Translations under genes and position numbers: made by a program
The notes under the pieces: generated by a model
Database searches by the model: none
Told to the model about the DNA's origin: nothing
What the model saw: only the letters and a program-made list of their open reading frames with translations
Source: Haloferula helveola
GTDB lineage: Bacteria; Verrucomicrobiota; Verrucomicrobiia; Verrucomicrobiales; Akkermansiaceae
Assembly (NCBI RefSeq): GCF_037076345.1
Contig: NZ_AP024702.1
Coordinates: 3,286,001 to 3,350,000 of the forward strand
Direction: 5' to 3'
Length of the DNA stretch: 64,000 bases
Shown: positions 57,759-64,000 of the stretch, piece by piece
How positions within the stretch are numbered: position 1 is the stretch's first letter
Layout of the letters: every line of letters begins with the position of its first letter

Positions 57759-60700
57759 ATGAAACCCGTCGGTCATCTTCTACGAACCCTGCCATTTATC
57801 GCCCTGATCGTCGCGGCACCCGCGTTGAGGGCTCAGTTCGGCCCCAACAATGTCGTCCCGGACGATCCGTGCGATTACTTCACTTTCGAGCTGCATCGCG
57901 ATGATCCGGACGTCGGAGGCCGCATGGAAACGACCAATGAATCCAGCGAGTGCAACAAGCTACGCAAGGACGATACCGGCCTGATCGAGTTCAAGGCTGT
58001 GGGGATGACAGGCCAGTCATCCCATCACATCGTCACCAATGACATTCTGAGTTACTACAACTCCAACGACTATGGCTGGCGAGTGGTCGTCGGTGGTGCC
58101 GAGGTGGGTGGTGGTGTGTTCCCCGAGGGTGACGGAGACCCGATGACGCCGGACGGTATCGATACGACGATCGAGGTCGACCTGAACCGGATCCACAAGT
58201 CGGGCAAGTTCGAGATCGAGATTGTCTATCTCGGGAGCCAGACGTCCAGCAAGAGCGTCTGCAAGCGCTACGAGTTCTGTTGCCGTTGTGATTCGTGCGA
58301 CGGGGAGAGTTGCGAATCTACCGAGACGTCGATCAACGAGTCGGACGGAAGCCTCGAGATCAGCACCGGAGCCGGCTCCGATTCGACTGGGGTCGACGGG
58401 GGTGCCGCCGTGACCGCCGAGGTGTCGGACGTCGACGCCTTCCGGAGCGACGCCTCCGATACCGACGATCTTGAAGTGAGCACTTCCGGGCAGGGTTACT
58501 CGGTGGACAAGAACCCCGGTGGAGGCCTATTCTTCACCGTCACTGGTGACTGGTATACGACGGCGGGGCCGGTCAGTGCGACGGCCGTGACATCGAAGAC
58601 CTACACGGCTCCGGGCGGAACCCTGCTTTACGAGGTTGCGTATGAACAAAAATCCGGAACGTGGGGCAACGGCACTTATGACATGGTGGAGATCACGCGG
58701 ACGAATAGCCACACCGCCGCGGTGACTACTGAGGTTGACCAATATTTCGAGGTATCCCCCACGAAACGCGTGCTCGTCGAGGAAGGCCTCAGGACCACGA
58801 TCTGGGAGAAGCTTTCGGTGACGCCGAGCAGCTACCTGACCCGTATAAAGGTGATCGAGGCAGGCCAGACGGTCTCCGATAAGTTGATCACGTGGAAGTC
58901 CGAGGCGTATGGTTATCGCAAGACCAAAGAGGTGATTGATCCGGACGGTGCCGCCCTCACGACGACGTGGTCCTACTACCCCTCGACGGCTGCCTTCAAT
59001 GCCCGCGGACGAGTCATGCGGATGGTCGAGCCGACCGGCCAGACAACCGATTATAGCTACACCACTACCGGCACGGAAGTGAAACGGAAATACGGATCCA
59101 CATTGGAAGAGAAGGTGACGACCTCGATCGTGGGCGACGAGACCACCGTGACCCGGGCGGTGGACAGCACGATAGTGAGCAAGACTGTGATCGATTCGAC
59201 GACCGCGCGCCGAATCGTGAAGAGCTACTCGGATGCTGCCAACTTCCTGACAACGACCACGTGGTTCCGGCGGGATGCCTCCGACTTCGACGGCACGGTC
59301 GCTTCCGTCGACAACCCCGACGGAACCAGGACCGTCTACACCCGCTCTATCGACGGCAACGGTCATCTCAATGTCCGGGTGGAGCGCGGAGCCTTCACCG
59401 GCACCACGCTCGACGATGGGGATTCCACGCTGACCATCACCGATCTCGGTGGCCACTTGATCAGCCGGACGACAACCGACGCAGTCAGCAACGCCATCAC
59501 CGACGACGTCATCGTGACCGACAGCGACACCATGGGGCGCCCGATTGAGTATACGTGGTTCGGCGGTGCCTACGTGACTTCGCGCAGCTTCGCCTGCTGC
59601 GGAGTTGTCGATGAAACCGACCGCTACGGCGTCGTCACCTACCACGCCTATGACGCGCTGAAACGCCGCACCAAGAGCAACCGCCTTGGGGTTACCACCC
59701 ACACTGTCTATGATGGCCTGACTGTGTCCACCCACCGGTATGCCGAGATCGTGGACACCGGGGTTCTGGTCAACGGAGCTCCTACTGCTGGCACGGAGAT
59801 CTCGCGGAGTGTCCGGAATCTCGCAGGCACTTATTCGGAGAGTCGGCAGGTCTCCCCGAAGACCGGGACCTTGATCAAACTCAATGACTCCACAACCACC
59901 TACCTCAATCCGGTGGCCGACAGTCCGACGCAGGGTCTGGAGGGTGACGTCGGCATGCGGGTGGTGACCACCCGCCGGGAACTCGACAGTGGAGGTTCGG
60001 ACATATGGCCTGCACAGACGACCGATCACTTCAAGGATGGCAGGATCAAGAAGTCGACGGGCGCCCTTGTCCCCGCCAGGACCTATGAATATGGAGTGGA
60101 CTCCGCCACCACGGCCGGGATCTACGAATATTCGACCCAAGCCTATCTCGACGGCGGCACCGCGAAGGAACGTTCGATCGTGCTCGTCGACTGGTTGGGT
60201 CGCAGTGTTTACAGCGGGCCCTGCCCTAATTCCGGGATACCGGACCACCTGTCCAGCCACTCGTACGATTCGACCACCGGTCAACTTCTGAGCTCGGTCG
60301 ATGCCGATGGGGTGACGACCAGCTACGCATACAACGACAGGGGCGAGCGAACCACCACGGCTATCGATCTCAATAATGACGGGATCGATCTCGGGACCGA
60401 CATTGTCAGCCGCGTCGAGTCTACCGTGGTCTCGGCCCATTCTACGGTGGTGCGACGCACGGCCACCACGGTATGGTTGGACGATTCGACCCCGTTGGTG
60501 CTCAGCCACGAGGACGTGGCTGTCAACGGTCTCGGCAGTTGGTCGATTTTCTACCCGGGTGCAAATGCCGAGGAGAGTTCGTCCATTACCGATTTGGGAA
60601 CCGCGGGGGATGGCGATTGGACGGTGACCTCAACAGATTCGGCCGATGCTTTCGCGGAGAAGACTTTCACAGATGGCCTGCTTGAGACGGTAAAGTTCTT

Positions 60701-63698
60701 CAAATCCGCCGGAGGCACGCCCACTGAGCAAACAACCTTTACTACTTACGACACGTTGAACCGTCCAACCCATGTGACGGATGCCCGGACCGGGACGACC
60801 GTAACCACTTACAGCAGCCTCACCCTTGACACGGTGGCAAGCGTCGCTGTTCCCGGCCGCGGTACGGTAGCATATACGTACGACCACCAAGGTCGGATGG
60901 TGAAAGAGAATCTTCCGGATACCGACGATGAAGCTGGGAACAACCTCGTAAACGAAATCACGAGCCGTTTCCACACGGATGGCACCTTGGCCAGCCGGTC
61001 AGGTGGCCAAACGTACGACACCAGTCACACTTACGACTATGCTAGGCGCAAGAAGACGCTCACCACGAATTATGGAGCGACTAACAGTCCCTCGACCACC
61101 GAGTGGTTCTACGACACGACGCTCGGAAGGTTGGCCCGCAAGGAGTACGACGACGGCAAGGGAATCGACTATACCTACACGGATGCGGGGCGGCTCAAGA
61201 GCAGGGAGTGGTCGAGGGATATCAATGGGGCAGATCCGTCGACCACCATGGCCGAACGACTAAAGGCAACCTATACCTACGACAGCGCGGGACGACTCCA
61301 CACCGTCACCTACAATGACGCCGTGACCGATGATCTACAGTACGAATACGATCACCTAAATCGCATGAATTGGGTGAAGCAGGGAGGAGTCAAGACTCAC
61401 GAATATTTCTACAATTCCGGCGACCTCTTGCTGGATTACGAGAAGGTCTCCTACGACCTCAACGGGGATAACGACACCGTCGATGCAGGTGACCTCGTCC
61501 GGGTCATCGACCGCTCATACGAGTCCGGATCCGGAACGAGCATCCACCGCCGCCCATCCGGCTTCAGCCTTCAGGATACCGCCAACACGCCGAACGTGGA
61601 TCATGCGGTGGGCTACCATTACGAGTCGGGAATCAACCGGTTGCTCGGCATCTCCGCCAACGGCGTTCCGAATCTCACCGGGAAGTCCTACGCGTTCGAG
61701 TACGAGTATGGCGTGACGAATTCGGCCAGCCTTCTGAGCAAGGTGACAGGCCCTGCGCACACGGTGGAAAACTCCTGGTTTGCAAGCCGCGACATTCTGG
61801 CGCTTAAGGAGAACAAGGGCGGTGGATCGACACTGCGTTCTTCCTATGACTACGACTTCGTGGTAGGCATGGAGGCGCACACCGTGAACGAGATCGGACA
61901 ACGTGGTGGAGTCCTGACCGATGGAACCGCCTTCAGCTCGGCCCCCACCTACCTCTGGGGCTACAATGCCAATGGCGAGGTGACGAGTTCGGACAGCGAC
62001 ACCGGCACAGGCGAGACCGCGGATGACCGCCACTTCACCTACGACGGGATTGGAAACCGTCTTGAGTCGAGGTCCGGAACATCCAGCTCGTCAGGCGGAG
62101 CAGCCATTGCCTACACGCCCACGGCACTCAACCAGTACAGCTCAATCGCTTCGTCCAGCCCGGTTCATGATCTGGACGGCAATCTGACCACCGGTGGGCT
62201 GCGCAGCGGCGCGCTTCAGTCGCTTTCCGGGACCGCTTTCACGGCCACTCTTTCGTGGGACGCCGAGAACCGCCTGATCGCGGTCGCCGACTCCTCGGCC
62301 GTCGTGGCTACCTACGAGTATGACTACATGGGCCGGAGGATCACCGCCACCGCCGCCGGAACGAAGACCGTATTCGTATACGACGGCTGGAATCTGATCG
62401 CAGAATTCGAGTTTATCGACGAGAGCTCTGCGCCAAAGCTGGACAAGACCTATACATGGGGTCTGGATCTCAACGGTTCGTTGCGATGGGCTGGTGGGGT
62501 CGGGGCCCTCCTCTCGATGCGTGACGAGTCATCGACACCATTTCCGGTCTACTATCCGACCTACGACGGGAACGGCAACGTCAGCGAATATTTGGAATCG
62601 AGTGGAGCCGTTGTGGTTCACTTCGAATACGATCCGTTCGGTACATTGCTCGTTAGCACGGACGCGACGGGGTTCTTCCGGTTCCGGTATTCGACCAAGC
62701 CGCTGGATCATCAAACTGGACTCTACTACTACGGATACCGTTACTACGACCCGGTGATGGGAAGATGGCCATCAAGGGATCCGATTGAAGAACGTGGAGG
62801 GATCAATCTCTATGGATTTGTATACAACGAACCTATTGGATGGATTGATGTTCTTGGGGGTAGCCCGAGAAAGCCGGGTGGTAGTGGATGGCACGGTGGC
62901 CCTTCCGGGCGTAGCAAATCCAAAGGTCAGCCCGGCGTCAATCCGTTGGATGCCCTCCGGAGAATGCTTGGAATACCTTTCGATATCCTCTCTGGCGATC
63001 TATTCCTCGCACGGGTGGTTGGTAGCAATTTCGATGATACACAGTGTGAGTTCCTGATTACTGTAACCGGAATTCGGACCAAAGGGGTTGCTCAGGGTGA
63101 CGGTAGCGAGAATGGAAACGCTGAACACAGAGACCGAACGTCAGAACTTCCGGGCTACGAGAATGTTCCCAACTCTACCTACGTCGACAACCCGACGGCG
63201 GTTGGTGGGCTTGGTGACTTCGTTCAGATCGTTGGTGATACAGTTGGAGCGATCAGCATAACCTCAGAAAGACTCGCGAACGTAATTAGAAAGGCATATG
63301 CAAAAGGGCTTGAAAATGGATGTGAAGAGAAGTGTATCAAAATTCATTTAGTGGCTCATAGTCAAGGAGCCGCGATCTCAACGGGAGCCTTTGCGCTGCT
63401 CCCAGCAAACATAAAGGACAATATCTACTTCATTGGTTTAGGTGGGCAGCATAGGGTGGGCGCCGATGGGCTTGGTGGATCAAGAAATATTGAGAATATT
63501 GAAGATATTGTCCCGAAAATCCCGAATCAGATATCCGATATTCCGGGGGTGGGGCCGGAAGCAGAGAAGTTCCGTCCAGAGGATGTTGGGCTTCCCGATG
63601 GAGAAGAGTCGGGCCCGGTGAGCGGCCATACACTTGGGAACGAAAAATCTGGAGGAGATGGAGCTTATTATAAATATCTTGAACAGCATCCTTGGTGA
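57759..63698 (+). CDS. RHS-repeat protein with C-terminal lipase-like tip
   Basis: A 1979-residue protein from the ATG at 57759, which opens into a signal peptide (LRTLPFIALIVAAPALRAQ). An N-terminal Cys-rich part (KRYEFCCRCDSCDGESCE, about 165-185) precedes many YD/RHS repeats (YDALKRRTKSN, YDYARRKKTL, YTYDSAGRLHTVTYND, YEYDYMGRRITA). The core ends YYGYRYYDPVMGRWPSRDP and INLYGFVYNEPIGWIDVLGG (about 1655-1705). The 275-residue tip is AT-richer and contains a lipase pattern: IHLVAHSQGAAIS (nucleophile Ser1868), NIEDIVPKIP (Asp1916) and SGHTLGN (His1957), matching the class-3-lipase-like order. I infer a phospholipase or esterase toxin. Confidence 0.88.
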   Translation: MKPVGHLLRTLPFIALIVAAPALRAQFGPNNVVPDDPCDYFTFELHRDDPDVGGRMETTNESSECNKLRKDDTGLIEFKAVGMTGQSSHHIVTNDILSYYNSNDYGWRVVVGGAEVGGGVFPEGDGDPMTPDGIDTTIEVDLNRIHKSGKFEIEIVYLGSQTSSKSVCKRYEFCCRCDSCDGESCESTETSINESDGSLEISTGAGSDSTGVDGGAAVTAEVSDVDAFRSDASDTDDLEVSTSGQGYSVDKNPGGGLFFTVTGDWYTTAGPVSATAVTSKTYTAPGGTLLYEVAYEQKSGTWGNGTYDMVEITRTNSHTAAVTTEVDQYFEVSPTKRVLVEEGLRTTIWEKLSVTPSSYLTRIKVIEAGQTVSDKLITWKSEAYGYRKTKEVIDPDGAALTTTWSYYPSTAAFNARGRVMRMVEPTGQTTDYSYTTTGTEVKRKYGSTLEEKVTTSIVGDETTVTRAVDSTIVSKTVIDSTTARRIVKSYSDAANFLTTTTWFRRDASDFDGTVASVDNPDGTRTVYTRSIDGNGHLNVRVERGAFTGTTLDDGDSTLTITDLGGHLISRTTTDAVSNAITDDVIVTDSDTMGRPIEYTWFGGAYVTSRSFACCGVVDETDRYGVVTYHAYDALKRRTKSNRLGVTTHTVYDGLTVSTHRYAEIVDTGVLVNGAPTAGTEISRSVRNLAGTYSESRQVSPKTGTLIKLNDSTTTYLNPVADSPTQGLEGDVGMRVVTTRRELDSGGSDIWPAQTTDHFKDGRIKKSTGALVPARTYEYGVDSATTAGIYEYSTQAYLDGGTAKERSIVLVDWLGRSVYSGPCPNSGIPDHLSSHSYDSTTGQLLSSVDADGVTTSYAYNDRGERTTTAIDLNNDGIDLGTDIVSRVESTVVSAHSTVVRRTATTVWLDDSTPLVLSHEDVAVNGLGSWSIFYPGANAEESSSITDLGTAGDGDWTVTSTDSADAFAEKTFTDGLLETVKFFKSAGGTPTEQTTFTTYDTLNRPTHVTDARTGTTVTTYSSLTLDTVASVAVPGRGTVAYTYDHQGRMVKENLPDTDDEAGNNLVNEITSRFHTDGTLASRSGGQTYDTSHTYDYARRKKTLTTNYGATNSPSTTEWFYDTTLGRLARKEYDDGKGIDYTYTDAGRLKSREWSRDINGADPSTTMAERLKATYTYDSAGRLHTVTYNDAVTDDLQYEYDHLNRMNWVKQGGVKTHEYFYNSGDLLLDYEKVSYDLNGDNDTVDAGDLVRVIDRSYESGSGTSIHRRPSGFSLQDTANTPNVDHAVGYHYESGINRLLGISANGVPNLTGKSYAFEYEYGVTNSASLLSKVTGPAHTVENSWFASRDILALKENKGGGSTLRSSYDYDFVVGMEAHTVNEIGQRGGVLTDGTAFSSAPTYLWGYNANGEVTSSDSDTGTGETADDRHFTYDGIGNRLESRSGTSSSSGGAAIAYTPTALNQYSSIASSSPVHDLDGNLTTGGLRSGALQSLSGTAFTATLSWDAENRLIAVADSSAVVATYEYDYMGRRITATAAGTKTVFVYDGWNLIAEFEFIDESSAPKLDKTYTWGLDLNGSLRWAGGVGALLSMRDESSTPFPVYYPTYDGNGNVSEYLESSGAVVVHFEYDPFGTLLVSTDATGFFRFRYSTKPLDHQTGLYYYGYRYYDPVMGRWPSRDPIEERGGINLYGFVYNEPIGWIDVLGGSPRKPGGSGWHGGPSGRSKSKGQPGVNPLDALRRMLGIPFDILSGDLFLARVVGSNFDDTQCEFLITVTGIRTKGVAQGDGSENGNAEHRDRTSELPGYENVPNSTYVDNPTAVGGLGDFVQIVGDTVGAISITSERLANVIRKAYAKGLENGCEEKCIKIHLVAHSQGAAISTGAFALLPANIKDNIYFIGLGGQHRVGADGLGGSRNIENIEDIVPKIPNQISDIPGVGPEAEKFRPEDVGLPDGEESGPVSGHTLGNEKSGGDGAYYKYLEQHPW

Positions 63699-64000
63699 GA
63701 TTGCGCGGCTTGTCGCCATTCTTGGCATTCTCGTCGTTGCTTCGTGTTCACCTAGAAACACCGCAATTGATTTGTCGAGCCTAACAGGAAGCGATGAGGT
63801 TTTGTCGAGAGGTTATCGGGTTGGTCAAGTCTATCAGACTAGGACTGCCTTGCTAGTCACTGGTAGAAAGAAGCTCTCTCTTAGTGAACCAGGTGGTTCG
63901 GAGCCGTTCGTAAAACAGTATATCGATGATCCGGCAAGTTTTAAGAACGTTGTTGGCATTGTTCAAACTGGAACTGATCTTCGGATCTCTAGGGTCGAGA
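63658..64000 (+). CDS. Lipoprotein, possible immunity protein of the RHS lipase tip (cut by window end)
   Basis: The ATG at 63658 has a GGAGG box directly upstream and lies inside the RHS gene's end (41-base overlap). The product starts MELIINILNSILGEIARLVA and reaches a lipobox at VVASC (Cys29), so it is exported and lipid-anchored. The frame stays open to the window edge (114 codons), with YRVGQVYQTRTALLV and LRISRVE. Immunity proteins of antibacterial lipase effectors are often periplasmic lipoproteins encoded just after the toxin, which is the basis for the call. The 3' end is not in the window. Confidence 0.55.
   Translation, partial: MELIINILNSILGEIARLVAILGILVVASCSPRNTAIDLSSLTGSDEVLSRGYRVGQVYQTRTALLVTGRKKLSLSEPGGSEPFVKQYIDDPASFKNVVGIVQTGTDLRISRVE

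Noticed and set aside
58527..60509. 660-codon minus-strand frame opposite RHS 2
   Set aside because: The plus strand encodes regular RHS repeats through this region; the opposite frame has no motif.

Overview
The window is GC-rich bacterial DNA, gram-negative by its TonB-dependent receptor, TonB/ExbB/ExbD proteins and lipoproteins. A DUF5060 glycosidase-like protein, a TtpC-type TonB cluster, a four-helix-bundle protein element and secreted RHS proteins with thrombospondin type-3-like calcium repeats together suggest Verrucomicrobiota. That placement is inference; no marker gene here settles it.

Left part (1-11.7 kb), core-like: a lipoprotein, a secreted DUF5060/collagen-binding-like glycosidase, and a tightly packed iron-uptake-like unit made of a TonB receptor, DUF3450, a long ExbB (TtpC type), ExbB, ExbD, TonB and a TPR protein. 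A 495-bp element sits inside this operon. It has 38-bp inverted ends, carries a four-helix-bundle gene, and its right end now encodes the signal-peptide region of the TPR protein. A 179-bp duplication of the TPR gene end with REP-like palindromes, trpC and tRNA-Gly(GCC) follow.

Middle part (11.7-about 41 kb), accessory island: it begins at the tRNA-Gly with a full-length tyrosine integrase and an excisionase-like protein. Nested in it is a 4.5-kb cassette (14810-19345) bounded by one 24-bp near-palindrome present in opposite orientations. The cassette holds a short tyrosine recombinase and a three-gene ABC-three-component conflict operon (CTD/effector protein, middle component, DUF3732 ATPase). 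Then come a Cas2-like small protein, an XRE regulator with a divergent partner, and a mobilization module: membrane and coiled-coil proteins, a VirD4-type coupling protein, an ECF sigma factor, ArdC, a large serine recombinase, a PIN-like protein, a candidate oriT, MobC and a MOB relaxase. No VirB4 or other secretion channel is seen, so the element looks mobilizable rather than self-conjugative. An AbiTii protein, a ribbon-helix-helix protein and an XRE-cupin regulator close the island.

Right part (41-64 kb): two RHS clusters, each preceded by a copy of the same roughly 334-bp GC-rich repeat (41429 and 53063). Each carries a secreted protein with calcium-type repeats, a giant RHS protein and a small downstream gene. 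RHS 1 has an N-terminal C39-like cysteine protease domain and a glycine-rich tip. RHS 2 ends in a lipase-like tip with a readable Ser-Asp-His triad, followed by an overlapping lipoprotein gene cut by the window edge that may be its immunity protein. Between them lie a metzincin protease gene, a secreted coiled-coil protein and about 2 kb with no convincing genes.
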